A program made the position numbers and the translations under genes. The notes under the pieces are model-generated. The model was given only the letters and a program-made list of their open reading frames with translations. It did not search any database and was not told where the DNA came from. From NCBI GenBank assembly GCA_945882215.1, contig CAMCWM010000040.1:1-34420 (forward strand): a DNA stretch of 34,420 nt, read 5' to 3'. The DNA is from Akkermansia muciniphila (GTDB taxonomy: Bacteria > Verrucomicrobiota > Verrucomicrobiia > Verrucomicrobiales > Verrucomicrobiaceae). Below are positions 15,309-25,884 of the stretch, piece after piece (the stretch's first letter is position 1; every line of letters starts with the position of its first letter).

Positions 15309-15734
15309 ATGAACGAACCACCATCGAACAACGGAGCCTTCATCGCCAAACTCGGGGCGTGGCTGCAACTCGCTCAAGTCATCGGCATCGGTGGAACGGT
15401 TGTCGGCATGATGAAATCATTCAAAGTGCTGGGCGAAAGCGGCCAGAGCAATCCATCCATTTTGAGCGAGGCTATCGGCGGCGTGTTGATCTCCACCTTC
15501 ATCGGCATCGCATTGTCATTGATCGGCATTGTGCTTGTCATCATCGCCATCACCGCCTGCCGTTATCGTTCAGCGTGGATGTTCTGGTTCCTCTGCATCT
15601 ACGGCGGCCTGATGTCCTTCAGTCACTTCTTCCCCTTCGGCCTTTTCTTCTTCATCTATGCATTGGTGAAGACGGATGAGTTTCTGAAGCCGCAACTGCA
15701 AGTCCTGCCGCCAAGTTGCTCGCTGGAATCATAA
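15309..15734 (+). CDS. Small integral membrane protein with MotA/ExbB-like segment
   Basis: 141 residues, with about four hydrophobic segments. The first half (LAQVIGIGGTVVGMMKSFKVL, then SEAIGGVLISTFIGIALSLIG) resembles the MotA/TolQ/ExbB proton-channel signature, where a Gly-rich TM helix is followed by a Pro/Gly loop and a second TM. The second half (MFWFLCIYGGLMSFSHFFPFGLFFFIYALVKTDEF) does not match that family. It may be a stand-alone relative or only a look-alike. It starts 3 bases after the DUF1549/DUF1553 stop, so it could be cotranscribed. Function unknown. Confidence 0.75.
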   Translation: MNEPPSNNGAFIAKLGAWLQLAQVIGIGGTVVGMMKSFKVLGESGQSNPSILSEAIGGVLISTFIGIALSLIGIVLVIIAITACRYRSAWMFWFLCIYGGLMSFSHFFPFGLFFFIYALVKTDEFLKPQLQVLPPSCSLES

Positions 15735-15740
15735 GAAGGC

Positions 15741-15770
15741 GAAGGCGCCGGGGTTTCCCCCGACGCCTTC
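15741..15770. terminator. GC-rich hairpin between the membrane-protein gene and rnpB
   Basis: GAAGGCGCCGGGG (15741-15753) pairs with CCCCGACGCCTTC (15758-15770) at 12 of 13 positions around a 4-base loop. It lies between two convergent transcripts and can serve both, although neither side has a long T tract; on the minus strand it is followed by CTTCTT. Confidence 0.6.
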
Positions 15771-15777
15771 ATGTGGA

Positions 15778-16206
15778 TCGGCCCTCATAAGCCGGATTCT
15801 GTGTCCCCGACATCTTGCGACGCCTGGCTGTGATCATTTATCTGTCGGGCTGAGCGACCAGCCCGCCCCTGCTTGCGCAGTGGTGCGACTATTACCCGGA
15901 GTTATCCATCCCTTGCGGGACTTGCGGCCAGGCGGGCCTTTCTCCTGTTCTGTCTTGCACCGCATGAGGTTTGTCGTGCCCCCTTCCTCGCGGTTGGGGC
16001 GGTGGGCTCTTACCCCGCCGTTTCACCCTTACCCTACGTAGCTCGTGAGAGCGAAGAAGGGCGGTTTGTTTTCTGTGACACTGTCTGTGACCGCGGCTTG
16101 CACCGCAGCCCCCACGCTTTCACGTGGCATGCTGCCCTGTGGTGTCCGGACTTTCCTCTGGCATCCCGCCTTGCGACGAAACACCAGCGATCACTCCGGC
16201 CGACCC
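15778..16206 (-). ncRNA. rnpB: RNase P RNA (bacterial type A)
   Basis: Catalytic RNA that trims the 5' leader of tRNA precursors. Read on the minus strand, it contains the invariant 5' segment AGGAAAGTCCGGAC (complement of 16144-16157), the central GGTAAGAGCCCACCG, a GGATGGATAACTCCGGGTAA region, and the 3' conserved ACAGAATCCGGCTTAT (near 15788-15803). TCGGCC near 16203 can pair with GGCCGA at 15778-15783 to close helix P1, which sets the approximate ends. No protein gene fits this stretch. Ends are good to perhaps 5-10 bases. Confidence 0.95.
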
Positions 16207-16243
16207 GCCGTGAGAGTAGAGGAACGAAACACAATGTCCAACT

Positions 16244-16714
16244 TCAATTCCCGGCGGCGGCCTTGAACAGCTTCAAGAGCGCGTGCCCTTCGGTGTATTG
16301 GATGTCGCTGATCTTCCAAGCATCGTCCTGCTGCACGAGTTTGAAGGTGATGCGTGTCTTCTTGTCGAAATTCACGAAACTGGCCACGACTGTGGCCTTG
16401 GCCCCATCGACCTTGGCTTTGTTGACGACAAAATTTTTGATCTCCGTGTCCTGGGCGTTGTAAAGCGGATCGAAATCAATCACGCCGACCTCGCCCTTGG
16501 ACTCCTTCGCGTCCTTCCATAGAAAATCGGCCAATTCCTTGGTGAAGTAGTGATCCACCAGCGCCCGATCCTTGTCTTGGAAGAAGGGCGACTTCTCCGC
16601 GTCATGCGCTTTGTAGAGTTTAGCCACCAGCGCCTCGGGTGTCGCCACTTTGTCAGCAGCAGACAGGGTCAGATTGAAGGAAAGGAGGAGCAGAAGGAGT
16701 GAAAAAGCACGCAT
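16244..16714 (-). CDS. Secreted DUF3828-like protein
   Basis: 156 residues, with a signal peptide (AFSLLLLLLSFNLTLSAA). The mature part fits the DUF3828 pattern: VAKLYKAHDAEKSPFF, DHYFTKELADFLWKDA, IDFDPLYNAQDTEIKNFVV and a C-terminal beta stretch ending DDAWKISDIQY. The family is a small NTF2-like periplasmic fold of unknown function. It lies between the sulfatase gene and rnpB on the same strand, 65 bases after the sulfatase stop. Confidence 0.85.
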   Translation of the reverse strand: MRAFSLLLLLLSFNLTLSAADKVATPEALVAKLYKAHDAEKSPFFQDKDRALVDHYFTKELADFLWKDAKESKGEVGVIDFDPLYNAQDTEIKNFVVNKAKVDGAKATVVASFVNFDKKTRITFKLVQQDDAWKISDIQYTEGHALLKLFKAAAGN

Positions 16715-16779
16715 GCGCCTGCTATCGCCGCAAAGACGTGATTGTCGAGATCAAGAACTGCGGTAGTGACGCCACAGAC

Positions 16780-18309
16780 TCACTCATCAGCAGCCTTCTT
16801 GCCTTTCTTTTTCGGCTCTTCAGGCAACGGCTGGCCTTTCTGAGCGGCCTCCCATTCGGCGTAACCCTTGTTCTTGCGGTTGCCGAGGTACTTGTAGGTG
16901 TCGAAGATCGCCGCATTGCCGAGCACACGCGGGTCTTTCTCCTCCTTCAAGATGGACTCCATCTTTTCGCGAAGTTCCTTCTTGGTGACAGCAAATTTGG
17001 GATCAGCGGCGAGGTTCTTCAGGCATTCGGGGTCGTTGGCGATGTCGAACAGCTCCTCCTCGGCCCGGTAGGCGAACGCGAGTTCGTAGAACGGTCCCTT
17101 GTTCTCGACGATCCACGCTTTGGTGGGGCCATCATCACAGTTGCGATAGCCGGTTTCGGGATTGCAGGCAGGCCAGCGTTCGGGGTGGTAATTGTGGCTG
17201 TAGAAGAACTCGGGCGTGCGGATGGCGCGCACGGGATAGCCCCAGTCGTTCGGCCGGCCGATGTCGTGTCGCTCCTTTCCCGCGAGCATGATTTTGCGGT
17301 CCTCGACGAAGCCGCTTTTTTCACTGCGCAGGATGCTTACGAGGCTTTTGCCGCTCATCTGCTCGTGAACGGGCAGTCCGGCAAGTTCGAGGTAGGTCGG
17401 CGCGAGATCACGGACATTGATGAAATCTTCAACGACGCGGCCAGGCTTGATGCCTTTGCCCCAGCGCATCGCCAGCGGCAGATGGTAGCCGTCTTCATAA
17501 ATCTGGCCCTTCACGCGTGGAAATGGCATGCCGTGGTCGGAAGTCACAATGATCAGCGTGTCTTCGAGCAGGCCCTGCTTTTCCAGCATGTCCATCGCCC
17601 GGCCGATGTAGGCGTCGGCATACTCGACTTCGATGGCGTAGTCGGCGAGATCACCACGCACGGTGTCATTGTCGGGCAGATAACCGGGCACCTTCACATC
17701 GTTGAGTTTTTTGCCCATGCGCACGCCGGAATTGAGCTCATAGGAGCGGTGCGGTTCCTGAAAGCCCATCCAGAAGCAGAAGGGCTTTTTTGCATCGCGT
17801 TGGGCCAGGAACTCGGAAAAATTGGCCGTGTAGTCGTTCTTGCCGATGCCTTTGGCCGGCGGATTTGCTTTCGCGTTGTCAAAACTCGGTCCGGCAGGAT
17901 TGCGCGTGCGGCCATTGAGCTTGAAATCGCCCGGTCCCCAGCCCTTGCCGGTCAAACCGATGTCGTAGCCGCCTTTCTCGATCAGATCAGGATACACGGC
18001 GAATTTCGGCGGGAAGATGCCGCCGTGGCAGACGGCCTCCTCAAGCTGCCAGGAATTGCGCCCAGTCAGAATCGTCGCGCGGCACGGGCTGCACTTCGGA
18101 TTCGAGGTGAAGGCGTTCTTGAACAACACACCCTCCTTCGCCACGCGATCGAAGTTCGGCGTCTTCACCCAGTCACAGCCATACGCACCCGCATGCTGCC
18201 AGCCCCAGTCGTCAAAGATGATGAAGAGAATGTTCGGATGCGGCGCTTCAGCAGCCTGGGTGGCCGGAAGGAACGTGAAAATGACAAGAGCTAGGATGAG
18301 GAGCTTCAT
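16780..18309 (-). CDS. Sulfatase (secreted, type I formylglycine family)
   Basis: 509 residues, with a signal peptide (KLLILALVIFTFLPATQA). Metal ligands at the N-terminus are in IIFDDWGW (Asp33, Asp34), and the second ligand segment is VTSDHGMPF. The formylglycine motif CxPxR is present as CSPCR (73-77): Cys73 is the residue to be converted, and position 4 is Cys instead of the usual Ser or Ala. A Lys/Glu-rich tail ends the protein. The family hydrolyses sulfate esters or sulfamates, probably of polysaccharides, outside the cytoplasm; closest in style to heparan N-sulfatase-like enzymes, a tentative view. Start placed at the signal-peptide ATG, 25 bases after the gcvP stop. Confidence 0.94.
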   Translation of the reverse strand: MKLLILALVIFTFLPATQAAEAPHPNILFIIFDDWGWQHAGAYGCDWVKTPNFDRVAKEGVLFKNAFTSNPKCSPCRATILTGRNSWQLEEAVCHGGIFPPKFAVYPDLIEKGGYDIGLTGKGWGPGDFKLNGRTRNPAGPSFDNAKANPPAKGIGKNDYTANFSEFLAQRDAKKPFCFWMGFQEPHRSYELNSGVRMGKKLNDVKVPGYLPDNDTVRGDLADYAIEVEYADAYIGRAMDMLEKQGLLEDTLIIVTSDHGMPFPRVKGQIYEDGYHLPLAMRWGKGIKPGRVVEDFINVRDLAPTYLELAGLPVHEQMSGKSLVSILRSEKSGFVEDRKIMLAGKERHDIGRPNDWGYPVRAIRTPEFFYSHNYHPERWPACNPETGYRNCDDGPTKAWIVENKGPFYELAFAYRAEEELFDIANDPECLKNLAADPKFAVTKKELREKMESILKEEKDPRVLGNAAIFDTYKYLGNRKNKGYAEWEAAQKGQPLPEEPKKKGKKAADE

Positions 18310-18334
18310 GCGCGTTGAAACGCGCAAGCGGTCA

Positions 18335-21163
<2,829 letters not shown>

Positions 21164-21216
21164 TCGAAGGCAGGGCTTTTTCGGAGGCCCGGAAGCTAAC
21201 AAGCCGGAGGCCTGTG

Positions 21217-22041
21217 TCACTTGCCAAACAACGCCCAAAACTTTTTCTCCGAGGCTTTTTGCTTGCCCTTGGCTTCACGCAAAAAGGGAGCCAGGGCTGC
21301 CAGGTTCATGATCCAGTGGTTCAGCCAGTTCAGCGGCCAGCGCAGCGGACGGGCGAAATCAACGAACAGCACGACGCGGTAGCCATCCGTGTCATTCCAG
21401 ACCTCGTGATTGTAGGTGTCGTCAAAAATCACCGCCTTGCCCTCCTGCCAGGCATAAACTTGGTCGGCGATGCGGATGCGGCACTCATGACGAGGTTCCG
21501 GCACTATCAGGCCGAGGTGCAAGCGTAAAACACCCGCCCACGGGCCGCGATGATGCGGGATGTGCTTCCGGGGCGACAGGATCGAGAAGAAGCCGGTCGT
21601 GCAGCCGGGAATCATGCCCAGCACCTTCATCGTCTCCGGGCAGTTGCGGGCGTTTTGCTCGCAGTCCATGCCAACCCCCTTCAGGAAGAAAGTCTTCCAC
21701 TGGTCATCGCCCTGGATCATCCCGACTTCTTTGACAATGTCCTGGAAGCTCGGCATCGCATCGCGGTATTGCATCACCGCATCGAGTTCTGCGCGCACCT
21801 TGGTCCAATCCGCCTCGATCTGCGTCACCCACGGAAAATGCTTCGAATCATAGATCGGCGGATCGCCATGGATCGAACAGTACGCAATGATGCTTTCGAT
21901 GATGTCCTGCAGCCAGTTAGTGACGCGCTCCAGCAGCCCCTTGGCCGGAAAGGTGCGATGACGGCGATGGTAGGCACCTGGCGGCTTCAGTTCAAAACCG
22001 GCAGGGACGGTGGCGGCAGGAAAGATTGCTTCGGGGGGCAT
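21217..22041 (-). CDS. Aspartyl/asparaginyl beta-hydroxylase-family dioxygenase
   Basis: 274 residues. A 2-oxoglutarate/Fe(II)-dependent hydroxylase domain: [25 protein letters not shown] (iron His at 163/164), [13 protein letters not shown] (distal His212) and [12 protein letters not shown] (Arg222, a candidate 2-oxoglutarate ligand). The family includes LpxO, which hydroxylates lipid A acyl chains, and enzymes acting on peptide Asp/Asn; the substrate is not clear here. The C-terminus has a hydrophobic patch ([20 protein letters not shown]) that could associate with a membrane. It sits between gcvH and gcvP, with its own 85-base upstream gap that contains a palindrome, so it may be controlled separately. 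Confidence 0.9.
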   Translation of the reverse strand: MPPEAIFPAATVPAGFELKPPGAYHRRHRTFPAKGLLERVTNWLQDIIESIIAYCSIHGDPPIYDSKHFPWVTQIEADWTKVRAELDAVMQYRDAMPSFQDIVKEVGMIQGDDQWKTFFLKGVGMDCEQNARNCPETMKVLGMIPGCTTGFFSILSPRKHIPHHRGPWAGVLRLHLGLIVPEPRHECRIRIADQVYAWQEGKAVIFDDTYNHEVWNDTDGYRVVLFVDFARPLRWPLNWLNHWIMNLAALAPFLREAKGKQKASEKKFWALFGK

Positions 22042-22058
22042 GGTTCAAATGTCTGTCA

Positions 22059-22080
22059 TGAGTAACGAATTCGTCACTCA
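22059..22080. promoter_or_regulatory. Near-perfect palindrome upstream of the hydroxylase gene
   Basis: 22 bases centred on ACGAATTCGT with arms TGAGT and ACTCA; only one symmetric pair mismatches. It lies 17 bases upstream of the ATG at 22041. Position and symmetry suit a dimeric repressor or activator operator. No T tract follows, so a terminator is less likely. Confidence 0.4.
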
Positions 22081-22126
22081 ATGCAGCCGAAAAAAGCATG
22101 CCAAATTTGCGAGCCTGCCCGCTTGA

Positions 22127-22507
22127 TCAGCCGATGTGCTTGCGATACGCCTCGGCGTTCATCAAGGCATCCGCCTCGGACGGGTTCGAGGGCTTGATCT
22201 TGAAAATCCAGCCGCCGAGGTAGGGATCACGATTGAGGAGGCCGGGATCATTGCTGAGCGTTTCATTGACCGCCACGATCTCGCCGGAAACCGGTGCATA
22301 GATGTCGCTGGCAGCCTTCACGGACTCAATCACGCAGACCTGCTGGCCTGCACTGACCTGGGTGCCCAGCTTCGGCGGGTCAACGAAGACGACATCAGTC
22401 AGTTCGGCCTGCGCGTGATCGGTGATGCCGACAGGCGCCGGATCTTGCATGGGGTCGATCCATTCGTGGGAGTCGCGGTAGCGGAGGTTGTCAGGGACGT
22501 TGCTCAT
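22127..22507 (-). CDS. gcvH: Glycine cleavage system H protein
   Basis: 126 residues. Carries the lipoyl group that shuttles the aminomethyl intermediate between P, T and L proteins. The lipoylation site is Lys64 in [19 protein letters not shown], matching the family pattern, followed by [24 protein letters not shown]. Start at ATG 22507 gives the usual N-terminus (RYRDSHEWI). It follows gcvT by 18 bases, so they share a transcript. Confidence 0.97.
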   Translation of the reverse strand: MSNVPDNLRYRDSHEWIDPMQDPAPVGITDHAQAELTDVVFVDPPKLGTQVSAGQQVCVIESVKAASDIYAPVSGEIVAVNETLSNDPGLLNRDPYLGGWIFKIKPSNPSEADALMNAEAYRKHIG

Positions 22508-22525
22508 GAGGATGTCAGTTGAGAA

Positions 22526-23638
22526 TTAAAGGGAGGATTTGCGATAAAACGGCTTCTTCACCACCTCGGCAGGAAAGCGGCGGCCGCGGATTTCGATTTC
22601 GAGGGTGGTGCCGATCACCGCAGCATTCAAAGGCACATAGGCCATGCCGATTCCGGCTGAGAGACTGGGCGATTGCGTGCCACTGCACACTTCGCCGACG
22701 ATCTGACCGGCATGCGCCACGGGGTAATGCGGACGCGGCGGCGGGGCAGCGCCCGTCATGCGAAAGGCGGCAAGTTTGTCGGGCAATCCAGCGTCTTTTT
22801 GAGCCATCAAGGCTTCCCGGCCCGTGAAATCGCCTTTGTCGAGATCGACAAAGAAACCTAGTCCGGCCTGCAACGGCGTGCGGTCTTCGGAAAGATCGTT
22901 GCCATTGAGCGGATAGCCCATTTCAAGACGCAGCGTGTCGCGCGCGCCGAGTCCACACGGCACGCCGCCTGCGGCCTTCACAGCATCCACGATTTTGCGA
23001 AACCACATTTCGGCGACCTCGGCGGGCATGAAAAACTCAAAGCCTTCCTCGCCAGTGTAACCAGTGCCGCACAGCCACATCGGCCCGTTGTCGGTCATGG
23101 TGACGAGAATCGTGTTGTGCTCAGGGAACGAACCACTGCCAAAGACCGTGGCCGCCACCTCACGGGCTTTCGGTCCCTGGATCGCCAAACCGGCAGTGAA
23201 ATCACTCGCGTTGGCCATCATCACATCGACATCCTTCGTGAGCTGGGATTCGAGATGCTCCCAATCCGCGTCGATGCGCGAGGCGTTCACCACGAGGAAA
23301 AACTCACGCTCGCTGGTGCGATAGGCGATCAGATCGTCAATCACACCGCCCTTTTGGCTGAGGAGCAGCGTGTACTGGCCCTCACCCGGCTGGAGTTTGG
23401 TGATGTTGTTGGTCAAAACGCGGTTCAGGAAGGCTTCCGCGCCTTTCCCGCTCACGATGAACTGCCCCATGTGCGAGATGTCGAACACGCCCACGCTTTG
23501 ACGCACGGCCTTGTGCTCCTCGACGATGCCTGTGTATTGAACCGGCATGTCCCAGCCTGCGAAAGGCACCATGCGCGCACCCATTTCGACATGCACGGCG
23601 TGCAATGGGGTGCGGCGGAGCGGGAATGAGTCAGACAT
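22526..23638 (-). CDS. gcvT: Aminomethyltransferase, T-protein
   Basis: 370 residues. Transfers the one-carbon unit from aminomethyl-lipoyl-GcvH to tetrahydrofolate, releasing ammonia. Typical segments: MVPFAGWDMPVQYTGIVEEHKAVRQ, FDISHMGQF, TGYTGEEGFEFF and GARDTLRLEMGYPLNGNDLSEDRTPLQAGLGFFV. Length fits the family. It is the first gene of the minus-strand gcv cluster and is divergent from the M3 peptidase gene; the 125-base gap between the two starts should hold both promoters. No glycine riboswitch hallmark was found upstream. Confidence 0.97.
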   Translation of the reverse strand: MSDSFPLRRTPLHAVHVEMGARMVPFAGWDMPVQYTGIVEEHKAVRQSVGVFDISHMGQFIVSGKGAEAFLNRVLTNNITKLQPGEGQYTLLLSQKGGVIDDLIAYRTSEREFFLVVNASRIDADWEHLESQLTKDVDVMMANASDFTAGLAIQGPKAREVAATVFGSGSFPEHNTILVTMTDNGPMWLCGTGYTGEEGFEFFMPAEVAEMWFRKIVDAVKAAGGVPCGLGARDTLRLEMGYPLNGNDLSEDRTPLQAGLGFFVDLDKGDFTGREALMAQKDAGLPDKLAAFRMTGAAPPPRPHYPVAHAGQIVGEVCSGTQSPSLSAGIGMAYVPLNAAVIGTTLEIEIRGRRFPAEVVKKPFYRKSSL

Positions 23639-23656
23639 CGTCCGGGCATGGTGTGA

Positions 23657-23685
23657 AGCGCTCTCGATTTGTCAATTCGAGCGCT
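23657..23685. promoter_or_regulatory. Imperfect inverted repeat in the gcvT / M3 peptidase gap
   Basis: AGCGCT at both ends (23657-23662 and 23680-23685) flanks an arrangement in which CTCGAT-type and ATTCGAG-type segments oppose each other with a one-base bulge. On the minus strand TTGACA (complement of 23670-23675) overlaps it and could be a -35 box for gcvT, though no good -10 follows. A weak call. Confidence 0.25.
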
Positions 23686-23763
23686 CACCCGGCTGGCACG
23701 AATGATGTCATTTGCACAAGCCATTGCGCCCTTCATACTCCGCACCCGCCAAAACCCCCACCC

Positions 23764-25884
23764 ATGGCAGCCCCTTTTCTCACCCAGGATTTCCACATCC
23801 GCTGGTCCACACTGACCCCCGAACACATCGAAGCCGACATCCGCGCCGCCTTGGAAAAGGCCCAGGCGAATCTCGACGCGCTCATCGACCAGGACCGAGG
23901 CAAGATGAACTTCGACACCGTCGTGCTCGGTCTCGACGAGACCACCCGCGATCTGAAGGAGGCCTGGGGCCTCGTCACGCATCTCGACTCGCTGTGCAAC
24001 TCCCCCGCCCTGCGCGAGGCGCACAACAAGATGCTGGCGGAAGTCAGCTCCTTCTTCGCCAAGATTCCGCTCAACGAGCATCTCTGGGATCTGCTCGTCA
24101 CCTACAGCAAGACCGAGGAGGCGAAAAAACTCACCCCCGTGCGCCAGCGGGCGCTGCAAGAGGCGATGGAAGGCTTCATCCAGGCCGGCGCCGATCTGCC
24201 GCCGGAGAAGAAAAAACGCGTCGAGGAGATCGAGTCCGAGCTCTCCCAGCTTACGCAGAAGTATTCCGAGAACGTGCTCGATTCGACGAACAAGTGGGAA
24301 CTCGTCATCGACGACGTGAAGCGCCTCAAAGGCATGCCCCCTTCTGCCATCGAAGCCGCCCGTGCCGATGCCGTCGCGAAAAATCTCGGCACACCGGAGA
24401 AACCGGCCTACCGCCTTACTTTGAAAGCCCCCTCGATGATTCCAGTCATGGAGTATATCGAGGATGACAGCATCCGCCGCCAGATGTGGGAGGGCTCCAC
24501 CGCCATCGGGCGCGGCGGTGAGCACGACAACACCGAGTTGGTGTGGAAAATCCTGCGCCTGCGTCACGAGAAAGCGCGGATCATGGGCAAGGCGAACTTC
24601 GCCGATCATGTGCTGGCTCATCGCATGGCCAAGACAGGCCAGAGCGCGACACGTTTCATCGAGGATTTGTATTCACGCGTGCGTGAAGCCTTCGAACGTG
24701 AAACCATCGCACTGCAGGAATACCGCGCCGACAACGCGCATCAGGCCACCGACCTGTTCCAACCGTGGGAGGTCGCCTTCTGGGCCGAAAAGCAGCGCAA
24801 AGCGAAATACGACTTCGATGAGGAGGAACTGCGCCCCTACTTCCCGCTCGACAGGGTTCTAAGCGGCATGTTCCGCCTCGCAGAGATGGTCTTTGATCTG
24901 CGCTTCGTCGGACGCGAGGTGGTTTATGTCGAGCCGGGCAAGGAAGCCCCCGCCAACATCAGCGCGCAGCCCGGCAAGCAGGGCCCCGTGGAGGTCTGGC
25001 ACCCGGAAGTGAAGTTTTACGAGGTGCGCAATGAGAAGGGCGCCCACATCGGCTCCTTCTACGCCGACTGGCATCCGCGTGACTCGAAACGCGGCGGCGC
25101 GTGGATGAACTACCTCAAAATGGGCGTGCCTCCCAGCGGCGACCGCGACCGCCGCCTGCACTTGGGCCTCATCTGCGGCAACATGACGCCGCCCGTCGAT
25201 GGCAAGCCCGCGCTGCTCACACATGACGAGGTCTGCACCGTCTTCCACGAGTTCGGGCATCTGCTGCACCAGCTTTGCGGCAATGTCGAAATTCCGGCGC
25301 TCAATGGCGTGAGTGTCTACTGGGATTTCGTCGAGCTGCCCTCGCAGCTCATGGAGAACTTCTGCTGGGAACGCGAGAGCCTCGATCTCTTCGCCCGCCA
25401 TCATGAAACAGGCGAAGCCATCCCGCCGAGGCTGTTCAAGAAGATGCAGGCCGCGAAAAACTACCGCAGCGCCAGCGACATCATGCGCCAGCTCGCCTTT
25501 GGCAAACTTGACCTCGAGCTGCACATGAACCACGCCACCACGGAAGGCGCGGACCTCGACCAACTGGCCCGCAAAATCCTCAGCGGCTACCTCATGCCGC
25601 TCAAGACCGAGCAGCCGACGATGGCGCGTCGTTTCGGCCATCTGTTCAGCAGTCCCGTCGGGTACGCCGCCGGTTACTACAGCTACAAGTGGGCCGAGGT
25701 GCTCGATGCGGATGCGTTCACGCGTTTCCAGAAGGAAGGCGTGCTCAATCCCGCCGTCGGCCGTGAGTTCCGCGATCTGATTCTCAGCAAAGGCAACTCC
25801 GAAGACCCTGCGAAGTTGTTCCAGGACTTCATGGGCCGCGATCCTGATGCCATGGCGCTGCTGGTGCGCGCCGGGCTGGCCTGA
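23764..25884 (+). CDS. M3-family zinc oligopeptidase (oligopeptidase A/Dcp type)
   Basis: 706 residues. A cytosolic metallopeptidase that cleaves short peptides. Active-site zinc motif HEFGH at 495-499 (VFHEFGHLLHQL), with the third ligand region in SVYWDFVELPSQLMENFCWE. Upstream family segments include SFYADWHPRDSKRGGAWMNYL. No signal peptide. The ATG at 23764 gives a family-like N-terminus; longer in-frame extensions to 23605 have no similarity and run into the gcvT region. It is convergent with the MFS gene: its stop codon (25882-25884) directly abuts that gene's stop (25885-25887). Confidence 0.95.
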   Translation: MAAPFLTQDFHIRWSTLTPEHIEADIRAALEKAQANLDALIDQDRGKMNFDTVVLGLDETTRDLKEAWGLVTHLDSLCNSPALREAHNKMLAEVSSFFAKIPLNEHLWDLLVTYSKTEEAKKLTPVRQRALQEAMEGFIQAGADLPPEKKKRVEEIESELSQLTQKYSENVLDSTNKWELVIDDVKRLKGMPPSAIEAARADAVAKNLGTPEKPAYRLTLKAPSMIPVMEYIEDDSIRRQMWEGSTAIGRGGEHDNTELVWKILRLRHEKARIMGKANFADHVLAHRMAKTGQSATRFIEDLYSRVREAFERETIALQEYRADNAHQATDLFQPWEVAFWAEKQRKAKYDFDEEELRPYFPLDRVLSGMFRLAEMVFDLRFVGREVVYVEPGKEAPANISAQPGKQGPVEVWHPEVKFYEVRNEKGAHIGSFYADWHPRDSKRGGAWMNYLKMGVPPSGDRDRRLHLGLICGNMTPPVDGKPALLTHDEVCTVFHEFGHLLHQLCGNVEIPALNGVSVYWDFVELPSQLMENFCWERESLDLFARHHETGEAIPPRLFKKMQAAKNYRSASDIMRQLAFGKLDLELHMNHATTEGADLDQLARKILSGYLMPLKTEQPTMARRFGHLFSSPVGYAAGYYSYKWAEVLDADAFTRFQKEGVLNPAVGREFRDLILSKGNSEDPAKLFQDFMGRDPDAMALLVRAGLA

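Noticed and set aside
15873..16463. A plus-strand 196-residue ORF across the rnpB region
   Set aside because: It lies across the RNase P RNA gene and the DUF3828 gene, and shows no protein family features.
16699..18294. A plus-strand protein opposite the sulfatase
   Set aside because: Shadow reading; sulfatase motifs on the minus strand explain the region.
23639..23763. Glycine riboswitch upstream of gcvT
   Set aside because: I looked for the conserved glycine-riboswitch core sequences and tandem aptamer pattern and did not find them in this 125-base gap.
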